DNA from: DATMER01 sp040349255
GTDB taxonomy: Bacteria > Acidobacteriota > Thermoanaerobaculia > Multivoradales > UBA5704
Assembly (NCBI GenBank): GCA_040349255.1
Contig: JBEQUE010000120.1
Coordinates: 34,276-98,275 of the forward strand
Length of the DNA: 64,000 bases
Direction of reading: 5' to 3'
In this document: positions 1-7,861 of the stretch, in pieces
Layout: each line of letters starts with the position of its first letter
Numbering within the stretch: position 1 is the stretch's first letter
Made by a program: the position numbers and the translations under genes
Notes under the pieces: generated by a model
The model's input: the letters and a program-made list of their open reading frames with translations, nothing else
The model's database searches: none
Told to the model about the DNA's origin: nothing

Positions 1-105
1 GCGCAGGAGCACGGACAGACCGGTGCCGCCGCCGACCGCGACCAGCCGTTTGCCAGAACGGTCCTTCTCCGGGTCAGGAGAGGCCGAAGAGCTGGCGTCG
101 GTCAC
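1..105 (-). CDS. yvcK: YvcK/CofD-like gluconeogenesis factor, N-terminal fragment
   Basis: Only the first 35 codons lie in the window; the rest is beyond base 1. A GTG start at 105 opens a frame whose residues 21-35 read LVAVGGGTGLSVLLR, the N-terminal phosphate-binding GGGTG loop of the YvcK family (UDP-GlcNAc-binding proteins linked to carbon metabolism and cell-wall control). The start overlaps the end of the upstream TPR gene by 32 nt, suggesting translational coupling in the mglB-mglA-TPR-yvcK operon. The N-terminal 20 residues are Ser/Asp-rich and unremarkable. Family assignment rests on one short motif; another Rossmann-like protein is possible but the motif match is close. Confidence 0.6.
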   Translation of the reverse strand, partial: MTDASSSASPDPEKDRSGKRLVAVGGGTGLSVLLR

Positions 106-637
106 GGTCCCGGCGGATCTCGGCAAAGTCGGGGTCGTGGTAGGCATGGACGCGGTTCCTGGGGTTCAGCTCGATCGCCCGGGTCAGCGCCTGCACGGCC
201 TCGTCGAGCCGGCCCTCGACCGCGTGGATCGACGCGGCGAGATAGGCGAAGCGCTCGTCCTTCTGCTCGCGGCCGTCCTTGCGGCAGATCTCCAGGGCGG
301 CGGCGAGGTCGCCCCGGTTCTTCTCGTACACGGCCTGGAGGAACGGGTCGCCGGTTTCGGCCTTCGCGGCGGCGGTCTTCGGGGTCAACTGCTGGCGCGC
401 GGTGGCGAGGAACTGGCGGGCGCGGGCCGAGAGGTCGGCGCGGTCGCTCTGCGCGAGGGCCGACTCGAACAGCTCGGCGGCCTTGCTCCAGCTCTTCTGC
501 TGGAGGGCCTGGAGGCCCAGGGTGAACGCGTCCAGCGCGGGGTCGTCATAGGCCGCCGCGGGTTTGCGGGCGGGTGCGGCGGACTTGGGTGCGGGTGCGG
601 TTTCTTCGGGCTTGGCCTTCGGCCGAGGCTTGGCCAT
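74..637 (-). CDS. TPR-containing protein with Lys/Pro/Ala-rich N-terminus
   Basis: The 187-residue protein has no signal peptide. Residues 1-30 are a basic, Pro/Ala-rich tail (MAKPRPKAKPEE...), followed by helical pairs of tetratricopeptide type: one around residues 35-70 (DAFTLGLQALQQKSWSKAAE) and another around 130-165 (AVEGRLDEAVQALTRAIELN). TPRs usually mediate protein-protein contacts. It starts 12 nt after mglA in the same operon, so an accessory role with the MglA/MglB switch is a reasonable inference. No enzyme motif is visible. The extreme C-terminus is overlapped by the yvcK start. Confidence 0.75.
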   Translation of the reverse strand: MAKPRPKAKPEETAPAPKSAAPARKPAAAYDDPALDAFTLGLQALQQKSWSKAAELFESALAQSDRADLSARARQFLATARQQLTPKTAAAKAETGDPFLQAVYEKNRGDLAAALEICRKDGREQKDERFAYLAASIHAVEGRLDEAVQALTRAIELNPRNRVHAYHDPDFAEIRRDRDRRQLFGLS

Positions 638-649
638 GGAGTCGGTCCC

Positions 650-1234
650 TCAGCGTTTCTTCAGTTCGATCAGGATCTGCTTGGCGACGGACTTGAGCGT
701 GTCGAACACTCCCACGCCCGTCGTGGCGACGGCCTCGAACGTCGGCTCCCGCTTGTAGTTGAGGGTCCGGTACATCTCCTCGGCCGCAACGACATTGGGG
801 AGGTCCCGCTTGTTGAACTGCAGGGCGTACGGGATCGTCGAGAGGTCGAAGCCGTGCTCCTTCAGGTTCTGCTCCAGATTGCGGATGGACTCGATGTTCG
901 CCTCCATCCGCTCCTCCTGGCTGTCGGCGACGAAGATGACGCCGTCCACGCCCTTGAGGATCAGCTTGCGGCTGGCATCGTAGAACACCTGGCCGGGCAC
1001 CGTGTAGAGGTGGAATCGGGTGGTGAAGCCGCGGATGCTGCCCAGGTCCAGGGGGAGGAAGTCGAAGAACAGCGTGCGATCCGCCTCGGTGGCCAGCGAG
1101 ATCATCTTACCCTTCGACTCCGGGGCGGTCTTGTTGTAGATGTACTGCAGGTTCGTCGTCTTACCACACAGGCCGGGACCGTAGTAGACGATCTTGCAGT
1201 TGATCTCTTTGCTGGCGTAGTTGATGAAAGTCAT
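650..1234 (-). CDS. mglA: MglA-family small Ras-like GTPase
   Basis: The 194-residue protein is a bacterial Ras-like GTPase of the MglA type, a cytoplasmic polarity switch that in Myxococcus controls gliding motility and pole identity. The P-loop GPGLCGKTT is at residues 19-27. The G3 region reads TVPGQ at 78-82, with the Thr that replaces the usual Asp in MglA proteins, and NKRD at 141-144 is the guanine-specificity motif. It follows mglB (the GAP) by 54 nt on the same strand, the usual order. Type IV pilin-like genes further along the window fit a surface-motility or polarity role, but that link is inference. Confidence 0.93.
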   Translation of the reverse strand: MTFINYASKEINCKIVYYGPGLCGKTTNLQYIYNKTAPESKGKMISLATEADRTLFFDFLPLDLGSIRGFTTRFHLYTVPGQVFYDASRKLILKGVDGVIFVADSQEERMEANIESIRNLEQNLKEHGFDLSTIPYALQFNKRDLPNVVAAEEMYRTLNYKREPTFEAVATTGVGVFDTLKSVAKQILIELKKR

Positions 1235-1288
1235 CTTGAGTGCCTCGCGAGCCGCGGGGGCGCGCCGGTCCGTCTCTGCCTGCTCCGC

Positions 1289-1780
1289 CTACTCTCCGAA
1301 GAGCGCGTCGATGTCGTCGTCCGTGATCTCGGAGAAGGGGCTCGAGTGAGACGCCCCCAAGCCCTTCTCGCTCTTCTGGAGCATCAGCTCGAAGATCTTC
1401 TCCAGGTCGACGCTGGCCCGCTTGACGCGCAGCCGGACGAGGCCGAGAGACGACCGGTCGTCGAAGATGACCACCAGGATCGCCCTCTTGGCAACGATCG
1501 AGATGTGGATGTGGTCCTGCTGCCCCTCGTGGAAGAGCACCGAGAACTCGCGCTCCCCGATCAGCTTGGCGAGGCCGTCGGTGGCGGCCACGTTGCCGGC
1601 GGTCAGGGAGGCGAGCGAGGTGGTGTCGAACTGGTCGACCTCACCGGCGGAGGCGATCTGCTGGCCGTTCTTGTCGATCAGGAACACAGCCTTGGCATTG
1701 GCCTCCTGGCGCAGACGGCGCAGGGCCTCTTCCAGATGCTTGAATTCCTCTTCGAACAGCACGAAGTCGGCTGAAGACAT
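1289..1780 (-). CDS. mglB: MglB-like roadblock/LC7 domain protein
   Basis: The 163-residue protein has a roadblock/LC7 domain over about residues 10-130 (e.g. AKAVFLIDKNGQQIASAGEV, then SVLFHEGQQDHIHISIV). This is the fold of MglB, the dimeric GTPase-activating partner of MglA, and it is encoded directly upstream of mglA. The acidic C-terminal tail ends in TDDDIDALFGE. This tail resembles the EIDALL peptide at the N-terminus of FliM that binds CheY, and similar words recur in the kinase at the far end of this window. That resemblance is an observation only. Confidence 0.88.
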   Translation of the reverse strand: MSSADFVLFEEEFKHLEEALRRLRQEANAKAVFLIDKNGQQIASAGEVDQFDTTSLASLTAGNVAATDGLAKLIGEREFSVLFHEGQQDHIHISIVAKRAILVVIFDDRSSLGLVRLRVKRASVDLEKIFELMLQKSEKGLGASHSSPFSEITDDDIDALFGE

Positions 1781-1907
1781 GGGCTAACCTTTCCGGACCG
1801 CGCGAAGATACACCATCGCGGGTTGGCCGTCAAAGCGCTGATTACACGTCGGTTTCATGGCTCCCGGAACACGCGGGCGCGGTCCGGGGGATCTCCCTCA
1901 TTGGGCC

Positions 1908-2378
1908 TCATCGGAACAGGCGCCAGCCGCCGAGAACGTCGTTCTCGGCGATCACCACCTCGCCGCCCTCGACCCGGTGCCGCAGGGGGACGGGATTGCA
2001 CCCGCCGCCCCCCTTGTTGGCGTCCGTAAGCCGGAACGACTTGTCGCACTTGTTGCAGACGAGCCACTCCCCCTCGTGGCGGAACCCGCGCTTGGTCTTG
2101 GCGCAGGTCTCGTTCGCGTCGAACGCGACCTGCACCACGCCGGCGGAGTCCCGCCCGACGAGGAAGTGGACCTCCTGGTTGCCCGCGTTCAGGAACTGGT
2201 AGAAGCGGACCTGTTGCGGATCGAGCCCCGCGAGGCTGATCCGGACCTGCCCGTCGCGTCCGGGCGAGACCCGCTCGAACCCGCTCCGCCTCCCTTCGAG
2301 CACGTAGTCCGCTCCCAGGATGGCGGCTACGAACACGAGGACCACGAAGACTCCATGGATGGGCTTGAAGCGGCGCAT
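1908..2378 (-). CDS. DUF2318-type membrane-anchored Cys-rich protein
   Basis: The chosen ATG at 2378 gives 156 residues; an ATG six codons earlier (2396) is also open, but the later one places a normal basic N-terminus (MRRFKPIHG) before a single membrane span (about residues 8-26). The periplasmic part ends with a metal- or heme-like Cys pattern: an isolated Cys in VAFDANETC, then CNKC, then GGCNPVPL. This matches the DUF2318 family, predicted metal/Fe-S-binding membrane proteins often linked to metal uptake. The first Cys pair of the family is reduced to one Cys here. It stands alone between mglB and rlmN, with no obvious partner. Confidence 0.75.
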   Translation of the reverse strand: MRRFKPIHGVFVVLVFVAAILGADYVLEGRRSGFERVSPGRDGQVRISLAGLDPQQVRFYQFLNAGNQEVHFLVGRDSAGVVQVAFDANETCAKTKRGFRHEGEWLVCNKCDKSFRLTDANKGGGGCNPVPLRHRVEGGEVVIAENDVLGGWRLFR

Positions 2379-2436
2379 CGCGCTATTCTGGACCAAGCCC
2401 CCGCAGGCGGCAAGCCCGGGGTCGTCCGGGAGCCGT

Positions 2437-3519
2437 TCAGCGGGCCGCCGTCTGCCGCGCCCGGACCCCGCGCGGGTCGCGGCCGAAGGCCCGGAGCTGG
2501 CCGCAGGCGGCGCTCACGTCGTCGCCCCGCCGGCGGCGGACCGTGGCGATCAGGCCGCGCTCGCGCAGGCGCCGCTGGAAGAGATCGACGCGGCCGTCGT
2601 CCGGCGGCGCCATGCGCTCGCCGAGCACCGGATCGGGGTTGATCGGGATCAGGTTCACCTTCGCCCGCACGCCGTTCAGGAGCCTGGCCAGGCGGTCGGC
2701 GTCCTTCGGATCGTCGTTCACGTCCCGGATCAGGATGTACTCGAAGGTGATCTTCCGCCCCTTCTCCAGCGGGAAGCGGCGCAGGGCCGCCAGGAGGTCG
2801 GCGAGCGGCCAGGTGCGGTTGACCGGCATGATCTCCGAGCGCCGGGCGTCGTCCGGCGCGTGGAGCGAGATCGCCAGGTTCGGCCGGCGCTCCCAGGCGG
2901 CCAGCTCCTCCAGGCCGGGCAGGATGCCGACCGTCGAGACCGTGATCCGGTGCGGCGAGATCCACTCGGTCAGGATGTCGAGCGCGGCCTTGACGTTCGG
3001 GAGGTTCAGCAGCGGCTCGCCCATGCCCATGAAAACGAGGTTCAGGCCCTCCATCGGCAGGCCGCGGTCGGCCCGGATGGCCAACACCTGGCCGACGATC
3101 TCGCCCGCCGTGAGGTCGCGGCCCGCGCCCCAGTAGCCGGTCACGCAGAACGCGCAGGCCAGCGCGCAGCCCGCCTGGCTGGAGATGCAGAACGTGCGGC
3201 GGTCGCGGTCCGGGATGTCCACCGCCTCAATGGTCGCGCCGTCGTGGAGGCGGAAAAGGTACTTGCAGGTGCCGTCCGAGGCCAGGCGGCTCTCGGCGAC
3301 GTCCGGGTACCCGAGGCGGAAGCGCTCCGAAAGCTTCGCGCGCAGGTCCTTGGACAGCTCGGTCATCTCCGCGAAGTCGCGGACCCCGCGGTCGTAGAGC
3401 GCCTGGTAGATCTGCTCGACGCGGAACGGGCGGTCCACGACCTCCGCGAGCGCCTCGCCGAGGCGCTCGCGGGTCAACCCGAGGAGGTCGGGCTTGAGAA
3501 TCGGCTGGATGGTTTCCAT
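2437..3519 (-). CDS. rlmN: 23S rRNA (adenine2503-C2)-methyltransferase RlmN
   Basis: The 360-residue radical-SAM enzyme methylates C2 of A2503 in 23S rRNA (and A37 of some tRNAs). The Fe-S cluster motif CxxxCxxC is C118, C122 and C125 (GCALACAFC). The SAM-binding FMGMGEPLLN is near 163-172, and the methyl-carrying Cys is C339 in SAACGQL. Length and motif order are normal for RlmN rather than Cfr. It is a housekeeping gene; the next downstream coding region on this strand is DUF2318, 58 nt away. Confidence 0.96.
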   Translation of the reverse strand: METIQPILKPDLLGLTRERLGEALAEVVDRPFRVEQIYQALYDRGVRDFAEMTELSKDLRAKLSERFRLGYPDVAESRLASDGTCKYLFRLHDGATIEAVDIPDRDRRTFCISSQAGCALACAFCVTGYWGAGRDLTAGEIVGQVLAIRADRGLPMEGLNLVFMGMGEPLLNLPNVKAALDILTEWISPHRITVSTVGILPGLEELAAWERRPNLAISLHAPDDARRSEIMPVNRTWPLADLLAALRRFPLEKGRKITFEYILIRDVNDDPKDADRLARLLNGVRAKVNLIPINPDPVLGERMAPPDDGRVDLFQRRLRERGLIATVRRRRGDDVSAACGQLRAFGRDPRGVRARQTAAR

Positions 3520-3552
3520 GGTCCGTGGTGCCGGCCGGTCCGGCGCGGGGAC

Positions 3553-3831
3553 TCAGGTTGTCGGCGTGCGCCGGCGGCGCAGGCGCCGGGTGGGGTCGAT
3601 CCCGATCGAGCGCAGGAAGGAGAGGTCGCGGCCGTCGATCTGGAAGACCGGCTCGGACCCGGACGAGAAGCGCGGCGCGGTGAGCGACAGCGGCTCCTCG
3701 ACGCTTTCCCGCTTGCAGTCCACCAGCAGGTAGAGAGCGTAGCCCTCCTCCCGGAACTTGCGCAGCGTCCGGTTCACGTCCTGCGATTCGGAGATCGCGT
3801 CGGACAGGGCGCGGCGCAGGTCGCGGAGCAT
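3553..3831 (-). CDS. Small conserved-looking protein of unknown function
   Basis: The protein has 92 residues from ATG 3831, is charged and predicted soluble: an N-terminal amphipathic helix (LRDLRRALSDAISESQDVN), a mixed centre with one Cys (LLVDCKRES), and a very basic end (RRLRRRRTPTT). I do not recognise a family. The frame stays open upstream to a stop at 3900. A GGGAGG Shine-Dalgarno-like stretch lies before a CTG codon near 3855, so the real start may be non-ATG and about eight codons earlier. It is 33 nt upstream of rlmN and probably co-transcribed with it. Confidence 0.55.
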   Translation of the reverse strand: MLRDLRRALSDAISESQDVNRTLRKFREEGYALYLLVDCKRESVEEPLSLTAPRFSSGSEPVFQIDGRDLSFLRSIGIDPTRRLRRRRTPTT

Positions 3832-4019
3832 CTGGTGAATCTTCTCGTCCAGCTCGATTCCCTCCCGGCCGGTTGTCCTTGGGGGCCGACGCCGGGATTA
3901 TCAACCCCTGTCCCCCGGGGTGTCAAACCACGCGCGCCCAGGCTTCAACAAGCGTTTTCCCATGCCGATTCCAGGCCCGATCGTGGTAGCCTTCTGCTCT
4001 TTCCCGGAAGGACGCAGCG

Positions 4020-5009
4020 ATGTCACAAGCCATATCCTCCGAGGCGGCCGGGCTGAGCGACTGGCTCGCGGCCGCGGGCTTCGCGGCGGACCGGATCGAG
4101 CCGCTGCAGGGCGACGTCTCCCTGCGCCGCTATGCCCGGATCGCCGGGCTTGCTCCCGGCGATACCGCCACGGCGATCCTCGCCACCTATCCGCCGGACA
4201 TCCGCTCCACCTGCGGCCGCTTCCTGCGCACGTCCGGGCTCCTCGAGGAGGCCGGAGTGCCGGTGCCGCGCGTGCTCGCGTCCTCGTGCGGCGAGGGGTG
4301 GATGCTGGTCGAGGATCTCGGCCTCGAGACGCTCGCCGAGTGGGGCCGCGGCCGGCCGTGGGAGGAGGTCGGTCCGTGGTTCGAACGGGCGCTCGACCTC
4401 GCGGACCGAATCTCCCGCATCCCGGTCGCGAGCCTCGAAGGGCTGAACCCCACGCTCGACTCGGAGCTGCTGAGCAAGGAGCTGGCCCAGACCTGGGACC
4501 TCTTCCTGGAGCCGAACGGCCTGACCGGCGACGCTCCTGCGCTGCGGGACGCGCTCGACGCGATCTGCGCCAACCTCGGTGCCGAGACGCCGGTCGCCTG
4601 CCACCGCGACTTCATGGTCAGGAACCTGATGTTCGCCGGCGGCGACCTGGTGGTCCTCGATCACCAGGACCTGCGCCTGGGGCCGCCGCTCTACGACCTC
4701 GCCTCGCTGCTCAACGACACGATTTTTCCTCCGCCCACGGTCGAGGCCGGCCTGCTCGCCGGCCTCGGCTCCGCGGAGGACCGGGTCCGCTATCACCGGG
4801 CCGCGGCCCAGCGGACGCTCAAGGCCGTGGGCACCTACACCTCGTTCGCCCGGCGCGGAGCGGACCGCCACCTGCCACTCGTGCCGCCGACGCTGGCCCA
4901 ATGCCTGCAACACCTAGCCAGGGTGCCGGAGAGCGCGGCGGTCGCCCGGGATCTCACCGCCGTGTGGGGCCGCGTCTGGAGTCAGGTACGGTCCGGCGGG
5001 ATCTGCTAG
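4020..5009 (+). CDS. Aminoglycoside phosphotransferase-fold sugar kinase (AmgK-like)
   Basis: The 329-residue protein has the protein-kinase-like APH fold. The Brenner motif HRDFMVRN is at residues 195-202 (catalytic Asp197) and the metal-binding DHQD at 214-217, followed by GPPLYDLASLLND. This arrangement matches COG3178, which includes AmgK anomeric MurNAc/GlcNAc kinases of cell-wall recycling. Such a substrate is plausible here, next to a lytic transglycosylase, but unproven. No MurU-type nucleotidyltransferase follows it. The Shine-Dalgarno sequence GGAAGGA precedes the ATG, and tatA follows after 42 nt. Confidence 0.8.
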   Translation: MSQAISSEAAGLSDWLAAAGFAADRIEPLQGDVSLRRYARIAGLAPGDTATAILATYPPDIRSTCGRFLRTSGLLEEAGVPVPRVLASSCGEGWMLVEDLGLETLAEWGRGRPWEEVGPWFERALDLADRISRIPVASLEGLNPTLDSELLSKELAQTWDLFLEPNGLTGDAPALRDALDAICANLGAETPVACHRDFMVRNLMFAGGDLVVLDHQDLRLGPPLYDLASLLNDTIFPPPTVEAGLLAGLGSAEDRVRYHRAAAQRTLKAVGTYTSFARRGADRHLPLVPPTLAQCLQHLARVPESAAVARDLTAVWGRVWSQVRSGGIC

Positions 5010-5051
5010 ACTGGCAAATACGGGCTTTTTCGACCCGAGGAGCGCTGATCT

Positions 5052-5234
5052 ATGGGTGGTCTAGGCATGCCGGAGCTGTTCGTCGTCTTCCTCATCGTGA
5101 TCGTGCTGTTCGGCGCGTCACGCCTGCCCCAGATCGGCAAGGGGCTGGGAGAGGGGATCAAGAACTTCAAGAAAGGGCTGAAGGGGGACGAGACTCCGGA
5201 TCAGCTCGAAGAAAGGACGCCGCCCCGCACCTAG
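5052..5234 (+). CDS. tatA: Sec-independent protein translocase subunit TatA/TatE
   Basis: The 60-residue protein has the TatA layout: a short periplasmic N-terminus (MGGLGMPE), one membrane helix (about residues 9-20, LFVVFLIVIVLF), the hinge FGASRLPQIGKGLGEGIKNFKKG with the usual Phe-Gly and amphipathic helix, and a short acidic tail. It helps form the twin-arginine export pore. No tatB or tatC is adjacent. The Shine-Dalgarno GAGG lies about 10 nt before the ATG. Confidence 0.93.
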   Translation: MGGLGMPELFVVFLIVIVLFGASRLPQIGKGLGEGIKNFKKGLKGDETPDQLEERTPPRT

Positions 5235-5238
5235 CGCC

Positions 5239-5274
5239 GGGACGGCACAGGGGGCTGCCTGAATGGCACGTCCC
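5239..5274. terminator. Possible bidirectional hairpin between tatA and the transglycosylase
   Basis: Between the convergent 3' ends, GGGACG (5239-5244) can pair with CGTCCC (5269-5274), with extra partial pairing inside. There is no clear U-run on either side, so intrinsic termination is only a possibility. Confidence 0.3.
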
Positions 5275-6018
5275 TCAGGAGCTGGCCCTGGAAAGCGCCG
5301 CGAACGGGTCGCGGCCCGCTCCCGCCCTCTCCCACGCCGCGTCCGAACGCTCGCGGTACAGCTCCAGCACCCGCCGGACGTACTCCTTCGTCTCCCGGAA
5401 CGGCGGCACCCCGCCATAGCGGGCCACGGTCGAGGGTCCCGCGTTGTAGGCGGCCACGGCGCGCTCCAGGTCGCCGTCGAAGTCCTTGAGGAGCCGGCCC
5501 AGATAGCGGCATCCGACGTCCAGGTTGACGTGCGGATCGTTGAGATCGGTGGCGCCGTAGAGCGCGCCGGTGGCGGGGAGGACCTGCATCAGGCCCACCG
5601 CGCCCCGGGAGGACACGGCGTCGCGGGTAAAGTGGGACTCGACCTGGATGATGGAGGCCACCAGCAGGCCGTCCACGCCGTGCCGCCGGGAGATCCGCCA
5701 GATCTCGGGGCCGTACGGCAGCCCGGCGAGCTGCTCGCGGCGGGCGGCCTGCCCGGCTTCGGGAGAGAGGAGGCCGAGTCTCTGCGGCTGCCGGGTCAGC
5801 GCCGCGTCGAGGTCGGAGTCCGTGAAGACCCGCGGACGCTCGGTCCGCGACTGGACGACCCATTGGGCCAGCTCGCGGATTTCATCGCTCTCCAGGGAAG
5901 GGTTGGGGATGACCCGGTTGGGATCCGGGATAGCGGTGTCGGACGGAGTGGAGTTGAACGCAATCATCAGGAACAGCATCGTCGCGGACACCGTGAACGG
6001 CACGCGTCTCGGTTTCAT
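5275..6018 (-). CDS. Secreted lytic transglycosylase (SLT/GH23 domain)
   Basis: The 247-residue protein has an N-terminal signal/anchor segment (about residues 8-22). A linker leads to a C-terminal SLT domain starting near residue 100. The catalytic Glu is E127 in IIQVESHF, followed by GAVGLMQVLPATG and AVAAYNAGPS, the standard goose-lysozyme-like motifs. It cleaves peptidoglycan glycan strands in the periplasm, leaving anhydro-MurNAc ends. It converges with tatA. Confidence 0.9.
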   Translation of the reverse strand: MKPRRVPFTVSATMLFLMIAFNSTPSDTAIPDPNRVIPNPSLESDEIRELAQWVVQSRTERPRVFTDSDLDAALTRQPQRLGLLSPEAGQAARREQLAGLPYGPEIWRISRRHGVDGLLVASIIQVESHFTRDAVSSRGAVGLMQVLPATGALYGATDLNDPHVNLDVGCRYLGRLLKDFDGDLERAVAAYNAGPSTVARYGGVPPFRETKEYVRRVLELYRERSDAAWERAGAGRDPFAALSRASS

Positions 6019-6104
6019 GGCCGGCCCTCCTCGGGACTTCGCGGTCGCACGGTGAGCCCGCAGCCCAGCCAGAGCCGGGAGGGGCTATGAACAGAAAACA
6101 GCAC

Positions 6105-6136
6105 GAACCGCCCACGATTTCCTTCGCGGGCGGTTC
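6105..6136 (-). terminator. Hairpin downstream of the Fis-like gene
   Basis: GAACCGCCC and GGGCGGTTC form a perfect 9-bp stem with a 14-nt loop. Read on the minus strand, the stem is followed by GTGCTGTTTTC, a weak U-rich tail. It lies between the Fis-like gene and the transglycosylase gene, both minus, so it could terminate the Fis transcript. Confidence 0.45.
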
Positions 6137-6179
6137 CCGTGATACTGCCTGTTTTTAATGCAGGATCGATGCCAGAAAT

Positions 6180-6458
6180 TCAGTCTGCGGGAGGAATGAG
6201 CTTGCGGCGCGCCGACTTGCGGCCATTGAGCCCGAGGTCCTCGACCGCGATGCCGAGGTCGGAGAGCTTGTTACGGAGCGTGTTCCGGTGGACTCCCAGG
6301 GATCGCGCCGAGCGGCAGAAGTTGCCCCGGTTCGACTTGAGGGAGGCGACGATGAACTGCCGCTCGAACTCACGGCGCGCCTGTTCCAGGGTCACGCCGC
6401 GGCGGACGAGCTCGTCGACGATCAGCAGAAGACGTCCGTTCAGGTTTTGTTCGGCCAA
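6180..6458 (-). CDS. Fis-family helix-turn-helix DNA-binding protein
   Basis: The 92-residue protein ends in a Fis-type HTH at about residues 50-75 (GNFCRSARSLGVHRNTLRNK), the C-terminal domain also seen in NtrC-type activators. The N-terminal half is a helical region that probably dimerises. No AAA+ or receiver domain is attached, so it would act as a small nucleoid-associated or local regulator. It lies downstream of the LysM gene. Its targets cannot be read from the sequence. Confidence 0.8.
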   Translation of the reverse strand: MAEQNLNGRLLLIVDELVRRGVTLEQARREFERQFIVASLKSNRGNFCRSARSLGVHRNTLRNKLSDLGIAVEDLGLNGRKSARRKLIPPAD

Positions 6459-6545
6459 GAGGGTGTCCTCGCGCGCGATAAGGAAAGATCCAGACTACCA
6501 CAGACCGGGCGCCGGGGCGCCCGGTCCGCGCCTACGGACGCCGGG

Positions 6546-7721
6546 TCATTTGGGCTCGAGCCGGTCGCCGACGAAGATGGCGTAGCGCGATTCGAGGATC
6601 TTCGCGACGGACGAGGTCCTGTGCACGGAGAGCACGGCCAGCTCGCCGACCACGATCGGCGGCAGGCCGTCGTGGTTCATGCGGTAGATGGTGAACATGT
6701 CGCCGGGCGTGACCTCCTGGTCGGAGCCGCGGTCGATGTAGACCACGTGGTCCTCGGCCAGGGAGACGAGGTTGTCCTGCGAGAAGAGGATGACCGGGGA
6801 GCCGCGCAGCTCGTCCTCGGTGGACGGGTAGTTGAGGGGCCGCAGCGCCGTCGGGCGGCCCAGGGGGACAGGCTCGGGCTCGAAGGCCTGGAGCTGCTGG
6901 CCGACCAGGATCGGGTCGCAGGAGTGGACGATCTCGCCGATGGCGGTGTCCTCCTGCACCGAGAGCACCCGGATGCGGCCGACGTAGTGGTAGAAGCGCC
7001 CCGCCACCTGGTTGGTCACCGGGTGGACGACCTGGCGCTCCGGCTCCACCACGGTGAACAGGGTGCCGGGGGTCATGCCGCGGGCGCGCCCGCCATCCAG
7101 GTAGACGATGTCGCCGGTGGACAGGTTGTACTTGACCGTGCCGACCCTGCCGTACTGGCCGCGGAAGCCGTAGCTCGCGCCGAGGTCGAGGTTCGGGCCG
7201 AGCGACTCGTACTCGGAGCCGATGATCGTGTAATCGAACGTCTCGTCGACGGCGCCGATGTAGCCCGTGCAGTAGATGTCGCTTTCGGCGCCGAGCGGGA
7301 TCGGGGCGCCGGCCGCCTGCTCGGGGGTCAGCACGTCGCCGGTGACCTCCGGCGCGCCGGTCCCCTCCTCGGTGCCGTCCACGCCGCCGCCCTCCGTGAG
7401 GGTGTCCACGGGCGCCACCTCGAGGCCCATCACCAGCGGATCGCCGGGATAGATCCAGTGGGCGTCCAGGATGTACTGGTTCTTCTCCCAGATCTGCGGC
7501 CACAGGTAGGGATTGCCGTAGGCCTTCGCGGCGAGGTCCCAGAGCGTGTCGCCGCGCTCGATGATGTGGACCTGGGCCCCGGCCGGCGGCTGGGGCGGAT
7601 CCCAGGCGGTCCAGTGGTCGCCCACGAGATGAAGGTCCTGGGGCGGTCGGTCGGCGGCCGCAAGAGCGGTCGAGCCGAGCACGATGGCAGCTAGGACGAA
7701 ACCGGAAAGCCGCACTCTCAT
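6546..7721 (-). CDS. Secreted LysM-domain peptidoglycan-binding protein
   Basis: The ATG at 7721 (AGGAGG Shine-Dalgarno 5 nt upstream) gives 391 residues; the open frame continues further upstream but lacks a better start. A signal peptide covers about residues 1-23. A LysM domain follows at about 50-100 (VHIIERGDTLWDLAAKAYGN ... WIYPGDPLVM). An acidic Gly-rich linker leads to a long beta-rich C-terminal region without a catalytic motif; it repeats words such as GDIVYLDGG and VVYIDRGSD, which suggests two related beta modules. The likely role is envelope structure. A promoter and a palindrome lie directly upstream. Confidence 0.8.
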   Translation of the reverse strand: MRVRLSGFVLAAIVLGSTALAAADRPPQDLHLVGDHWTAWDPPQPPAGAQVHIIERGDTLWDLAAKAYGNPYLWPQIWEKNQYILDAHWIYPGDPLVMGLEVAPVDTLTEGGGVDGTEEGTGAPEVTGDVLTPEQAAGAPIPLGAESDIYCTGYIGAVDETFDYTIIGSEYESLGPNLDLGASYGFRGQYGRVGTVKYNLSTGDIVYLDGGRARGMTPGTLFTVVEPERQVVHPVTNQVAGRFYHYVGRIRVLSVQEDTAIGEIVHSCDPILVGQQLQAFEPEPVPLGRPTALRPLNYPSTEDELRGSPVILFSQDNLVSLAEDHVVYIDRGSDQEVTPGDMFTIYRMNHDGLPPIVVGELAVLSVHRTSSVAKILESRYAIFVGDRLEPK

Positions 7722-7750
7722 GAGGGCCTCCTGAACGCCAAGGGAGGAAG

Positions 7751-7770
7751 GCATAGTGAATTCGCTATGC
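7751..7770. promoter_or_regulatory. 20-bp palindrome (candidate operator) at the LysM transcription start
   Basis: GCATAGTGAATTCGCTATGC is a near-perfect palindrome centred on GAATTC with one symmetric mismatch pair. It sits just downstream of the predicted -10 box and upstream of the ribosome binding site, where a repressor would block transcription. Confidence 0.5.
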
Positions 7771-7773
7771 CCT

Positions 7774-7802
7774 AAGCTACAGGGCCTGCTTGCGCCTGTC
7801 AA
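7774..7802 (-). promoter_or_regulatory. Sigma70-type promoter for the LysM gene
   Basis: On the minus strand a perfect -35 TTGACA (7802-7797) is followed after 17 nt by TAGCTT (7779-7774), a weak -10. The position, about 55 nt before the start codon, fits. This separates the LysM gene from the cpoB operon upstream. Confidence 0.55.
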
Positions 7803-7861
7803 GTTTACCGCAAGAAGCCTCAAGTTTTGCTTGAGACTTTCAGGTGGATCTCCCGAAGATT

